Assembly: GCA_963969595.1 (NCBI GenBank)
Contig: OZ018418.1
Span: forward strand, 1,803,001 to 1,867,000
Reading direction: 5' to 3'
Source: Neckera pumila
Taxonomy: Eukaryota; Streptophyta; Bryopsida; Hypnales; Neckeraceae
DNA: 64,000 nt
Shown one piece after another: positions 30,429 through 42,071 of the stretch. Numbering within the stretch: the first letter of the stretch is position 1; each line of letters starts with the position of its first letter. The notes beneath the pieces were generated by a model, which was not told the origin of the DNA, did not search any database, and worked only from the letters and a program-made list of their open reading frames with translations. The translations under genes and the position numbers were made by a program.

Positions 30429-31979
30429 CTACTTCTTCTCTAATTCCATTTGTGCCCTCACCACTCTCCTCTCCTTCTCAATCAGATTATGGTACTTGGT
30501 TTGCTTCAACAACTCATTTTGGACCCAAAATTTTTTGAACACTTTCCTCAAATTCAAGTGCGTCTTCTCATGATCCATATGCTCCTTGAACTCTACTTCC
30601 AACCTTGTCAAAGAAGCTAACTTCTTCTTTAAATCCTTTACCTACAATGTAAACATTGGATGTTGGCATGTTGCACATTCGCAGACGCCGCAGCCTAATC
30701 CAAAGCTCGGTCAATAGGCCCTTGGTCCTTCATTTCTTCCAAGTGATTCAACTTGGATCGTGCCTCCTCCACACCTCTCTTCTCCTGTTTTTTCCAAATT
30801 TCTTCCGTTGTGCAGGCTTCAATGACTTTCTTTAGACGTTCCTTGTCATGTGGCTTGGCATTTGAGGTGGAACCTCCGTTGAGACCCTTCTTGAATGAGA
30901 AGTAAAATTCTTCCAACTCTTCCATCTCCTTTTTCTAGACTGATAAACGATGTTGACCGCATTCAATTAGTGCTTCAAGGGTGTGCACATCATCACACTC
31001 AATATCAACTACCATCCAGGCTTCTAGCATCTCGCATTCTCTTTCTTTCTCTTTCTTTCTCTTCCAGCTCTTGCAAAACCCTCTTCAACTCAGCTTTATA
31101 AGATTTATGGGTTTGCCAAATGCTCTCTTTTGGAAGTACAACATGAAGTTCGCGTGTTGGAGGGGGCAATATCATCAATTGCAGTTCCACTGTTTTGTTG
31201 GTTTGGACCTTACCATCCAATCTATCCTCCACAATTTCTCGCATGCGTGCATGCGTATGCTGAAGTACTTTGTCTAGAGGCGCTTGAGCAAACTACAAAG
31301 GTTTTACCACTATGAGCGGTTCTACATACATTGGCAGGTCTCCTTGGACATTCCCTTCTTTGAGTACTCCCAATGCCAAATTCTCTTCAACCAGTGTCTC
31401 TTCCATCATGTCTATGGGTTCCGGAGCAGCCTCTTCATCCAAGCCATCTTGGTTAGATGAACTTGACCATGTATAGTCTTCATTTGGTACTACGTCTTTG
31501 ATGTTCTTCTTTGGACCTAGTCCGTCCCGCGGATTATGTGAAGGACCCGCCCTCGGGATGTCTTTGTCTGTTGGAATGGTGATCTTCTTTGATGCCTTCA
31601 TGGTCCTTCAATCCACCATTCGTCCCAACTTCAATTTTGCATAGACCATTTGGCATATGGTCAATCCAACTTTGCTTTGTGGAATTTTTGGCATTCTGTA
31701 TAGAAATCTATACACCTCAATACATTGTTGCACAAAGGCGTCATCTCTACAATAATGTAGGTTTGCACAGTTTTGCTTCAAATGGCTTCTGTGTTGATGG
31801 TAAGGGAACAACTTGTTGATATGGCACCACTCCACAAATGCCTTGCAAGTCGTCAAGGTCCAATCTGCTTGGACATTACGCCAACCTCGGAATGCTTGGG
31901 CAGCTGGGTCTACAAGGATGCGTCCATGCTGAGGGTGGCAATCACCTTTGGGCTTCGTCTTCTTCAAACTCGGGTCCAT
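30429..31979 (-). pseudogene. Unrecognised coiled-coil protein (decayed)
   Basis: MDPSLKKTKPKGDC at 31,979 opens a frame containing FRGWRNVQADWTLTTCKAF, WCHINKLFPYHQHRSHLKQN and YRFLYRMPKIPQSKVGLTI. It passes a TGA at 31,608 and a TAG near 31,293 in the same frame, with an acidic middle (YTWSSSSNQDGLDEEAAPEP), and reaches a charged segment ending KRVLQELEEKERERKRMRD. After stops at about 31,005 two more pieces follow (30,925-30,695 and 30,611-30,429), rich in E/K/L with heptad character. The original product was probably over 500 residues with a long C-terminal coiled coil. I do not recognise the family. It sits between GC-rich arrays R2 and R3 in the same orientation as the hAT gene, so it may be a second transposon gene. 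Confidence 0.45.
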
Positions 31980-32329
31980 CGTGTACGATTCTTGTTTTCA
32001 AGGTACTAAATTGAAATGTGCCGAATTGCTAATATTGATGCCTTCTAGGCGTGCAATTGCTCTCAAACTAGTGTTGGGTTCACACAAAGTATTCTATGAA
32101 ACTCAAGCACTTACAGACTAATGCCCTGTTGCATTTACATTGTGCACAATAATAGAGTGTGGTTGCACTCACAATAGGGGGATGGAATGGGTGTATTGCC
32201 GCTTGAAAAAAACGCAAAGGGTTGAGACCCAAACCTCCAGCACTCAGGCACGCATCTAGACGCTTTGAAGCAGTTGAAAGTCGTTGCACAGCATCAGAAG
32301 TGTGCCCATTTAGGGTTCAGGCACTGCTC

Positions 32330-32520
32330 AAGTACCCAAAGTTGCACTAAGGCGAGTGCGGGTAGGTCAAACGCCTGTACCAGCTAGGGACGCGTGCACT
32401 TGAATTCAACCGTGGGTCTTGGGCGACCGCGGATAGATGGTGATGCGGGTGCGGGACGACTCTTGCATTCCTGGGCGATTGGGGGTTCTGGGCGAGTGCG
32501 GGTCAAATGGCTGGCGGATT
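32330..32520. repeat. GC-rich motif array R3
   Basis: Copies such as TTGGGCGACCGCGGATAG, GGTGCGGGACGACTC and CTGGGCGAGTGCGGGTC occur, plus one inverted CCCAAAGTTGC at 32,336. It is upstream of the coiled-coil pseudogene, as R2 is upstream of the hAT gene. Confidence 0.65.
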
Positions 32521-33279
32521 CTAAATCAAAATTCAGTGGGAGTCAAGGAAAAAACAAACAAAACGGGAGCCCACTTCAGCCTTCATTGCCAAATTGCCAA
32601 AATATGGTTGGTCTAAAATTTCAGGCACATTTTTATGGGGGCATTTACATTTTCTGAGTAGTTTTATATTTATTAGAGCAAGATTTCAAGGTTAACTACT
32701 AAAATCTTTTATTTTTCACTAAGAAAGGTAAGTACAAAAACCATTCAAGAGGTCTTCAAAGGCATACATGTTTCATTATGGAAGAGCAAAGCGGACAACT
32801 TTTACTTGATTTCTTGGCTTTCACCCCTAAATGCCTAAGGCCTATTTTGGACTTCCAGGAATTTGCTCTAAACTGAACAAAATGCCAACATCACTATCAT
32901 TTATTTTGAAGATCAGATTTGCTTTGAAAAAAGGTTCAAATGGACACAGAAGAGTTTTTTTTCGATTACACCAGGCAATTGTTCATTTAGAGTTTCTTTT
33001 CATTTGTGCTTATAAAGAAACTTGCATTTCAACCTCGATTTCAACTAATGCAAGTTGGATTGTATAATGACTTTGATATTTTTTACTTTGAAACTCAATG
33101 GACAAATTGTCAGTCATAAATGAAAAAAAAGAAAATAGCTCTGTGCAGAAGTGATGACTTCATGAAATGTATTGCATTAACTAGAAATATATAGTTATCA
33201 TGGCATGGCATACAATACAGCTAATATCAATGTACTGGTTTAGGATTTGGGAAGACAATTGACAGGGATCTAAAAAATA
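32521..33279. other. AT-rich, no gene; contains a MITE-end-like sequence
   Basis: CACCCCTAAATGCCTAAGGC at 32,826 and the following ~230 bp resemble the left part of the TTAA MITE at 28,472, without a right end or TTAA. This is probably a truncated relative. Otherwise featureless. Confidence 0.4.
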
Positions 33280-34040
33280 GAAAGGAGACCGGGTTGTTCC
33301 CTCATTTTTTTAATGCCCTTGGGTTAGACAAGCACTTGCATAATTGTTCAACCTCAATGATGAAAAAAAATAGAAAGGAACTCGAGTTGTTCCTTCCCCA
33401 TTTTTTTTTCATCCTTGGACTAGATAAGCACTTGCATATTTATTCAACCTTAATAATAAAAAAAAATTAGAAAGGAGCCCGGGTTGTTCCCTCCCCATTT
33501 TTTTTAATGTCCTTGGATTAGACAAGCACTTGCATAATTATTCAACCTCAATGATAAAAAATAAATAGAAAGGAGCCTGGATTGTTCCCTCCCCATTTTT
33601 TTTAATGTCCTTGGGTTAGCCAAGCACTTGCATAATTATTCACCTCTATGATAAAAAATAATTTGAAAGGAGCCCATATTGTTCTCTCCCCATTTTTTTT
33701 ATTGTCCTTGGTTAGCCAAGCACTTGCATAACTACTCATCTCAATAATAAAAAAAAATTAGAAAGGAGCCTGGATTGTTCCCTCCCCATTTTTTTTAATG
33801 TCCTTGGGTTAGCCAAGCACTTGCATAATTATTCACCTCAATGATAAAAAAAAAATTAGAAAGGAGCTTGAGTTGTTCTCTCCCCATTTTTTTATTGCCC
33901 TTGGATTAGACAAGCACTTACATAATTACTCAACCTCAAAGATAAAAAAAATAGAAGGGAGCCCGGGTTGTTCCTTCCCCATTTTTTTTAATGTCCTTGA
34001 GTTTATACAAGCACTTGCATTATTATTCATGTCTTATATA
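33280..34040. repeat. Satellite-like array, 96-bp unit, eight copies
   Basis: The unit begins GAAAGGAGCCCGGGTTGTTC, then CCTCCCCATTTTTTTTAATG, CCTTGGGTTAGACAAGCAC and TTGCATAATTATTCAACCTC. Starts are at 33,280, 33,373, 33,470, 33,568, 33,665, 33,761, 33,859 and 33,954 (93-98 bp spacing). Copies differ by single bases and A-run length. It is non-coding. Confidence 0.95.
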
Positions 34041-34379
34041 TACTTCCTCTACAGCATTGGGAAACAAAAAACAAATACAGAAGGCAATATACTTCCCCAT
34101 TAAAAAATAGGAAGTACACTATACATTATTTTGGGAATGACAATCTACTCTCTAATGGAAGTTTTTACAGCTATGTATAGGGTTTAGGGTTTAGGTTTGG
34201 GAGGACCGTAAACCACAACTATATCATAAGTCACAATTGAAGCAATATTTCGAAATTATTAATTCACAATGATCATTTAATGCAAGATCCATTCACAAAT
34301 TTTGGAAAAGCCAGAACACAGCCAGGATCAAATCTGCAAAGGTTGCAGCTGCTGCCTTGTAACTTTGTATACAAGGGGA

Positions 34380-35884
34380 CCGCGGGTCTAGTGGTACCGC
34401 GAGTCTTGGAGGAGCACGGTTCAAGAAAGAAGCATGAACACTTTTGCCACTTTGGAGGCGACTCCTGGTCAAGGGCAAGTGCGGGTTCATTGGCAACTTT
34501 GGGTCCCAAAAATGGTCTGATTTCCAATTTCCACAAGGGCGACTATAAGTCACGGGCAAGTGCGGGTGGTTCAGAGACCGCAGGTCCTAGGGGAACGCGG
34601 GTTAAGAATGAAAGGTAGAAAGCCGAAACACTTTGGCCACTTCGGAGGCGACTTTTGGTTGAGGGCGAGTGTGGGTCATGGACAATTGCGGATCCTAGAG
34701 GTGGTCTGATTTCCCAATTTCTACAAGGGCAACTGTAAGTCACAGGCGCGTGTGGGTGGTTCAGCGACCGCGGGTCCTAGGGGAATGCGGGTCAAGAAAG
34801 AAAGGTAAAATAGATAGAAAGCTGAAACACTTTTACCACTTTGGAGGCGACTTCTGGTTGAGGGCGAGGGCGAGTTCACTAGCAACTTTGAGTCCCAGAA
34901 GTGGTCTGATTTCCAATTTCCACAGGGGCGACTGTAAGTCACGGGCGAGTGCAAGTGGTTCCTAGGGGAACGGGGATCAAGAAAGAAAGGAAAAATAGAT
35001 AGAAAGCTGAAATACTTTTACTACTTTGGAGGCGACTTCTGGTAGAGGGCGAGTGCGGGTTCATTGGCAACCGCAGGTTCCAAAAGTGTTCTAATGTCCA
35101 ATTTCCATAGAGGCAACTGTAAGTCATGGGTGAGTGCGGGTGGTTCAGAGACCGCGGGTCCTGGGTGAATGCAAATCAAGAATAAAAGGTAGAAAGCCGA
35201 AACATTTTGGCCACTTTGGAGGCCACTTTTGGTTGAGGGCAAATGTGGGTCCTAGAAGTGGTTTGATTTTCCAATTTCCACAGACGCAACTGTAAGTCAT
35301 GGGCGAGTGTGGGTGGTTCAACAACTGTAGATCCTAGGTGAACGCGGGTTAGAAAAGAAAGGAAAAATAGATAGAAAGCCGAAACACTTTGGCCACTTCG
35401 AAGGCGACTTTTGGTCAAGGGTGAGTGCAAGTCATGGGCAACCGCGAGTCCTAGAAGTGGTTTGAATTCCAACTCAAACATAGGCAACTGTATGTCATGG
35501 GCAAGTGCGGGTGGTCCAGCAATCGCGGGTCAAGGAAGAGGTCAGATTTCTGGCACTTTCAAGGCGACTCCAGGTCCACGCGAGTGAAGATAATGGGGCG
35601 ACCATGGGTCCAAAGAGTGGTTGACCGCAACTAAAATTGGTGCAACAAGTATGGCGACTAGTAGTCTATGGGGCAACTTTAATTCAAGTGCGAGTGCAAG
35701 TACTTAGACGACCGCGGGTCAAGGAATGCGGGTGAGACCTGAACGTGTGTACTAGAGGAACACGGGTCGGGTAAGAAAGGAGTGCAGGTCGAGTACAAAG
35801 GGAACGCTTGTACAAGACTTGCAAGTACAAAGGGTACGGAGGGTAAGAAGGGAACGCAGGTCTGAATTCCACAATTGGTGCTGT
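34380..35884. repeat. GC-rich array R4, ~190-bp unit
   Basis: The anchor GGAGGCGACT (or variants) recurs at 34,454, 34,644, 34,843, 35,028, 35,218, 35,400 and 35,560, giving units of 190, 199, 185, 190, 182 and 160 bp. Each unit holds several smaller motifs of the AGGGCGAGTGCGGGTC and GACCGCGGGTCCTAGG type. After 35,660 the large period is lost but the small motif continues to 35,884, where a CACTA element interrupts it; it resumes at 37,804. Unit lengths are not multiples of three, so the repeated minus-strand ORFs are not real. Confidence 0.85.
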
Positions 35885-37800
35885 CACTATAAGAAACTCG
35901 TTTTTTTTCTTTAGTCAAAGCAAAAACATGCAATGTCCAAGGCTAGACATACTATGCCCGCGGAGACATCAAAATGTTAAAGAGAAAGATTGCAATTTTA
36001 GAAGATTTCTAAGGATGTTCCAGATGACTGCGGCAAATTTGAATGAAAACAAGTTGGTGTTACCATGGACATTGGGATTATCTATGACATTTTTAAGGAC
36101 TCATTGATGTCCAACAAGTCATCCGCAAAAACATAGACTGCCATGTCAGCTTCAAGGAAAAAATTTCATGGAAGATAAATTTGTGGAAATTACTTTATTT
36201 TTGGATAAAATTTGGACTTAGTTAAAAAAAAGAATCGGGCAGCCATTGGGTAGCTTTGGGAGAAAATAAGATGATGTGGCATATGACATGGCATGCCACA
36301 TGTAAATGATTTGACATGGCATAAAATTATGCTGATGTGGCATGACACGTCAGCATAGCGTGGCTATCTCTTTGCGTTTTCTACACTTATTTTGGAGATG
36401 TCAAAATAGACATAGAGATGTCACTATAGACATCTTATATAGTTTGAGATGTTTTCTTGGACATTTTTGTAGACTTCTAGATGTTTCAGGAAATATAGTC
36501 ACAATTGGTACAACGTCTATAGAGACGTCATGAGAGCAGCCTTTGAGACATGAAAAAAACATTCTATTGAACGTCTATATGTTGCTCCACCAAAATTTAA
36601 ATTCAGTGTTTTCAATGTCCCATATAGTGTGTCTTCCCCTCTACTCTACTTGTATAAAGAGCCCATCTTTGCGTTTTACACTTGTATTGGAGATGTCTAA
36701 GTAGACGTAGAGATGTCACTAGAGACATCTTATAAAATGTTGAGATGTTTTCTTGGATGCTTTTGTAGACTTCTAGATGTTTTAAAAAACATAGTCACGA
36801 TTGGTATAACATCTGTGGAGACATCATCACAGCGGCCTTTGAGACATGCAAAAAACATCTTGCTAGACATCTGTGTGCTGCTCCACCAAAATTTAAATCC
36901 AGCGTTTTCAATGTCCCATATAGTTTGTCTTCTGCTCTACCACTCCACTTGTATAAAGAGCCCGTCTTTTCCCCTCCATAAACTCACATCAAGTGGCTTT
37001 TGAAGCCGTGTGACATAATTGTCAATTATGATGTATTTTGTACGACGTATTATGTATGGTATATGATGTATGATATATTATGTATAATGTATGGTGTACT
37101 GTATACAACATGTTATATTGGACATTATAACATGCATGTGGACGTCATATGAAACATGTGAGACTGTCCATATTAACATCATGCCGAATAGTCCATTCCA
37201 TTGCATGAACGTCTAATGTGTCATCATTTTGTTCTCCTAAATCATACCAAACATTGCCAAAGGTATTCATGATGAAAATGTTTACATTAATATCACAAGA
37301 AATTTGGACATCTAAGGTGATGTTTCAAAATACGTGTATGAAAACATTTGGACGTCCAAGTTGATGTTTCAAAAAATGTATAGATGTCTATGTTGACGTC
37401 TTCAAAGACAGCAAGAAAATTCTTAGACAACAGAAAATATGCTGACATGGCATGCCACATCATCCTTGCTGGATGCCACATCACATTTCTCGCCTCCATG
37501 TCATGTGCCACCTCAGATGCCACGTCATGGCCAAAAATGGATGAAAAAAATTCTTACGCGGTTGCCTATGTCCGCGTGGCACTTAGATGGCAGCCACATG
37601 GCGGCCTTTGAGGATCCTGTTGACCCATATTTTTTGGACATCTGGTCCCCCAGCATGTTGATGTCCAACGTTAAAACTGATGTCAATTCTGAGTCTTAAG
37701 CAACGCCAAATTTTGGATGTCCATGTAGACATTTTAAGACACCAGTCACAACATCAGCATGTAGAATCTAGGAATAAAAAAATACGGGTTTCTTATAGTG
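35885..37800. mobile_element. CACTA-type element, 1.9 kb, non-autonomous (TSD TGT)
   Basis: It begins CACTATAAGAAACTCG and ends CGGGTTTCTTATAGTG, flanked by TGT at 35,882-35,884 and 37,801-37,803. The interior is rich in GACATCT/AGATGTC-type motifs in both orientations, as expected of subterminal transposase-binding repeats. GACATGGCATGCCACAT occurs near both ends (about 36,285 and 37,443). No transposase ORF is present. The 217-bp MITE at 40,654 has the same ends and the same motif, so it is a likely deletion derivative. Confidence 0.9.
36371..36967. repeat. 297-bp tandem duplication inside the CACTA element
   Basis: Two copies begin TTTGCGTTTT at 36,371 and 36,668. Both contain AGAGATGTCACTA, the ATGCTCCACCAAAATTTAAA-like block and TTTTCAATGTCCCATATAG. 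Confidence 0.9.
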
Positions 37801-38044
37801 TGTGCTAGGGCAACTTTGGGTCCTAGGCGACTGCGAGTGCAGGATACAACGAGAGCTTGGAATCTAACATAATGGTAATAAAGTTGGAACAAATTCCAAC
37901 AACATCATCAAGTGGCAGCCAAAGTGGGACACGGAGTTTTTTGAATACTTCAATTCTTTGAATGGAATGCAAAATCCAGATTTCATTTTTATTAAACTTT
38001 ATTCAGTTAAGAGCGTACCAATGCCAAGTAGACATATTAGAAAT
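37801..38044. other. End of GC-rich motif region and junction with MULE-B
   Basis: GCTAGGGCAACTTTGGGTCC and TAGGCGACTGCGAGTGCAGG (37,804-37,845) continue R4 beyond the CACTA insertion. The remaining 200 bp are AT-rich with no gene. Confidence 0.5.
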
Positions 38045-38269
38045 TGCAACAATGCTAGCATGTGAGCTTGGAGCATGGAGCATGGAGCCTATGAGCCTAG
38101 AGCCTAAGAAAAAAAAACCCATTTTTTTGCCAAATTTTTTCTTTTGTTAAAAAAATCAAAAAATTGAATTTTTTTTGCTATTAATGGTAAATTTGGGACC
38201 TATGACCGTAGATTAGTAAATATTTTATGAGGTGTTCAAATTATTTGTAGTAGAAAAGAATCCTTCACA

Positions 38270-38970
38270 TGGTGAAACCAAGAGTCATTTCTTATGGAGG
38301 CTAAGGTTTTGAAGAAACCTTGGCTCTCCAAAAAATGCGGATCAAAGTTTGGTGGTGACCGCGGCGTTTGCACAAGAAATTTAGAAAAATAAACAATGGT
38401 GTCGTATTGGTCCTGGGAGTCATTTCTCATTGAATCTAACTTTAAGGGTTTAGGGTCTAAATGGATTTCAAGGGCAAATGAGGAAAGCCCAAAAACCAAT
38501 TGCGGCAAAGTCTATACATGCTTTATTTATTGTTCTATATGTACTTTATCTATACATGCTTCAGTTAGTATTTTCAACAAAATGTCAAAGAATCGGGGGG
38601 AATATAATTCTCTATATAATGATTGAGAACGGCTATTCCCCCCAACGGTCCTCTGGCATATATGACCATCAAACATGACACCTCTTATAGTGGCGCGTTC
38701 TAGAATGCCAATCGTTATGGGACATATGAATAGGAACCCTAAAACTTTGGTCAGAAGTACATAGTTAGATGATGTGAACGTCTACCAAAAAAAATGGAGA
38801 AGTTGTGGTGACCACGGCGTTATCCCAAAAAGTTTAGAAAAACAAATGACGGCGTCGTGTTGAGACTGGGAGTCATTTCTCATTGAGTCTAACCTTTAGG
38901 TTCTAGGGTCTGAATGGATTTCAAAAGCAAATGAAGAAAGCCCAAAAACCAATTGAGGCAAAGTCTATAT
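38270..38970. repeat. Partial duplication in the MULE-B left region
   Basis: The block GGGAGTCATTTCTCATTGA to AACCAATTG-GGCAAAGTCTA occurs at about 38,415-38,515 and again at 38,868-38,970. MULE-A has it once (10,150-10,255). Confidence 0.8.
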
Positions 38971-39002
38971 AATCAAAGATTTAGGTTTATAAAATTATAA
39001 CA

Positions 39003-39774
39003 CTTTGAAAATTTCCATTTCCTATGAAATATAGTAGAACCTCCTAAAGTTGAACCTATGTAAGCAGATAAACCTTTGTAAACGAATCAAGTCAAACTAG
39101 GCCCAGACTAGGCCACATAACAAAGGCTGTGACTAAAAATGACCCTCCAGAAGTCAATAAAGCTCTATAAACCAATATGTCACACTAATCCGCGACTGAT
39201 CAGCTTAGAAAGGTTCTACTATAAGACCTTATTATTTCTATATAAGTTTAAGACTTTGTTCACTCAATAGAAGTGTATTGTACATTCAAAATAAATTATT
39301 TGTAAATCATAATTCAAATGATTCAACAAATAATAATCATAAAAAAGGAGGTGAAAATTACTTAGCTTCCATTACAGCTACTCTACATCAACCCATAACA
39401 CTTAACTCAGTATAGAGAATGTGCTACTTTATATAAAATTCAGGGCCTCGCGGGATTTGAATACAGGCCATCACCTTCTAGTCTCCTGGATTTCTCGCAA
39501 ACTTACTCCAATCTAAAGGAGTGACTACTCTTTCAAAAAAAAATTTAAATGCCAAAAACATCTTCCAAAAAAATAAACAAAAACATCAAAAATAAATGGG
39601 TTTAGGATATAAGATGGAAGATAATATTGTCAAGGTGAATGGAAAAAATAAAAAAGTAAAATGCCAAAAAAAAGAATAAGAAAAATTTGAAAAGAAAGGA
39701 TGAAACAATAGAAAAAGAAGAAGAAAAAGAATGGGAATAAATAGGAATGGAAACATAAAATGCATGAAAACAAT
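39003..39774. other. AT-rich, no gene seen
   Basis: Non-coding part of MULE-B left of the transposase. It has A-rich runs near 39,530-39,730 and no repeat structure. Confidence 0.35.
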
Positions 39775-40653
39775 TCATTTCATATTCATATATCCGTTAC
39801 TAGATACGGGTTGAACATTGTAGTTATTGGCTATTGACACCCTTATATTACTTAGTGTTTGACAAATGACACTATTCCCATATTTCATACATGCATAAAC
39901 AAGTTCCATTCCAAATGTGACAATTGATTTCAATTGTACCAAATGTATATTAATAAGAACTTCACTTGTACCCCCTACTCTGGAACAATGATGATCCCTA
40001 CTCAAAGTAAAAGAAGCTTCAACTCATTGAAGCTATAACTAGGTGCATGAATGAATTGGTCATCATGGATGTCCGTCTTGCAGAAGTACCGTTATAGGTA
40101 GTATAGATGCTTGCAATTCACGTATGCATGACGACCTCCAATAGCAGAAATTGACATTTGAACAAAGTCCGGGCATGTGCACGACGGGAATATATCCAAT
40201 GTAATTCAATATACAATGATGTTAGAATCTGCCTTGGTCTCCAATGACACTATTGCACCTAGGCCTGGAAAAGGAAGTAAGGTCACTCCCACAATTTGCC
40301 CTCTAACGTTTCTAGCACTCTCCCACTTGTTCTGTTGCTCTATAGTTGGTGAATATTCATTTTGATGTATGGTTCGATTGTTTCTAACTATTGGATACAA
40401 ACTAGCTTCTTGTGGCTGCAGTTGATCATAGTAGACACTCTCAAATACGTTTGACATATTAAAGAGTTGTCGTGGGGACAATGTAGGGTGCTCTTGGAGG
40501 TGGAAGCCAACATGCTGTAGATACAATGTCTCCTCTTGATTGAAGTTTGTCTCGGTCACAACAGGCTAAATCTCCGGAACCTCTAGCCTATCTATAACGT
40601 ACTTGCGCTTTGTACCTTTCACACATCTTTCAATGTTATTCCAACAAAACCAA

Positions 40654-40870
40654 CACTATAAGAAACCCACGTTTTTTTTGTCAAGTCCAGATTTTTTATG
40701 ACGGATTTTGTTAGACATCGTAGTTGACATCTAGTTGTTTTTATATCAACAATAATATCCAATGAAACATCATGAAAACATAAAAACAACTAGATGTCAA
40801 TATAGATGTCTAACAAAATCCGTCATAAAAAATCTAGGCTTGTCAAAAAAAACGCGGATTTCTTATAGTA
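40654..40870. mobile_element. CACTA-type foldback MITE, 217 bp (TSD CAA)
   Basis: It begins CACTATAAGAAACCCACG and ends CGGATTTCTTATAGTA (last base changed), flanked by CAA at 40,651-40,653 and 40,871-40,873. Arms of about 90 bp pair almost perfectly, through GACGGATTTTGTTAGACATC and TGACATCTAGTTGTTTTTAT. The MULE-A sequence at 11,510-11,525 (AACAAAACCAAAAGTCTGCC) is the empty site. It belongs to the same family as the 1.9-kb element at 35,885. Confidence 0.95.
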
Positions 40871-41584
40871 CAAAAGTCTGCCACCACCTCTCGTTTAGTC
40901 TTGTAATCTTCCTTTCTACTACAATAGGTGGGATCAGGGATTCCCTTTCGTCCTCTCGCAACTCTGGCAGTGCACTTTATATTCAATGTCCGTTGTTGAG
41001 CTTGACATTTTGCATTTGACTTGTAGCTAATTCTTGCAATCTGCCACTTTGATGTATTGCAGTTGCTTTCAAATGGAATTGTAACATGCTTGGACAGTTG
41101 AAACTCAGACTCCTTTCCTTTCCTCTTGGAATTCTCTATAAAAATTGTACTGGACCTTGTTCGAACTCAAGGTTGAGAAAAATTGACTTTGTCAAGTCAA
41201 TGTGAGTCTCTTGCATCGCCAATGGGAACATCCAGCTTCCTCTTTGTGCTTCCAAAGATCTCTTCTCCTTCCAAATGTGGTATGTGAGTTCCAACACCTT
41301 CAAATCTAGGCAATGAATTTAGTGCCTTTGCCATTTTCTTTGGATCTCCACTATATCTTATAGCCTTCAACTTCAGCTACCCTTTTGATGGACCAGATCC
41401 AGATGTATGTTCTTTTTAAGTAAGCGCGGTAGTTTGTCATTTGTGTCCATGCACAAATACTGTCATCGCAAGTGGCATCAAACAAATTGTTGCCTTGGTT
41501 GCCCGACATTTGAAGCCTCTTATTATGAATTGTTTCAGACAAATTGCATGATGGCATATTTGCCAGTTCCTCCAAATTCAAATC

Positions 41585-42071
41585 CTAGGAAAGAATACCC
41601 CCCCCCAAAAGTCATGAGTTCAGTTACATATATGATAAATCACCACTGTCAACTACCAAGAAATTAGTCTACATAAACTTCAATACAATTAATGGGCCTC
41701 TCCAATTCTGATAACCCAAAATCAATTTATATAAATAACTCTTCCTTTCTACAAAAATGATTTAGGTAACAAAAAATTTTGAATGTCCTTCCTTCATATT
41801 TTGTCCCACGTTGGTCTAAAATCAAAGACACCACAAGAATGCTAAAATACTACCGTTGAATCCAACGGTAGTATATTGGCTCTCTTTAGGTACCCTTGTT
41901 TTTGGACACGTGCAAAAAAATATTGTGAAAAATTAAAAAAAAATTTACCAAAAACATTTGAATTTCAAAATTGAAACATACTACAAATCAAATATGAACA
42001 ATTTTTTTTGCACTATACTATTCCAAAAAATTAAAATGCAATAAAAAATTTTAAATTCTATAGGGACATAC
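41585..42071 (-). other. Intron of the MULE-B transposase gene
   Basis: Donor GTATGTCC after GGCTTCATGCAAATG and acceptor TTCTTTCCTAG, at the same codon position as the MULE-A intron. It holds palindrome H2 and is otherwise AT-rich. Confidence 0.75.
41807..41913. repeat. Intronic palindrome H2
   Basis: The inner stem is perfect: ATACTACCGTTG (41,847) pairs with CAACGGTAGTAT (ending 41,874). The outer arms are weaker than in H1. The position matches H1 in the paralogous intron, and the GTTGAATCCAAC apex is a one-base variant of the family. Confidence 0.8.

Noticed and set aside
34179..34200. Plant telomere-like TTTAGGG repeat
   Set aside because: Only about two and a half units; chance or trivial.
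34273..35487. Repeated similar minus-strand ORFs in the GC-rich array (for example SGQSVSAFYLSFLTRVPLGP)
   Set aside because: They arise from the ~190-bp tandem repeat; unit lengths are not multiples of three and frames change between units.
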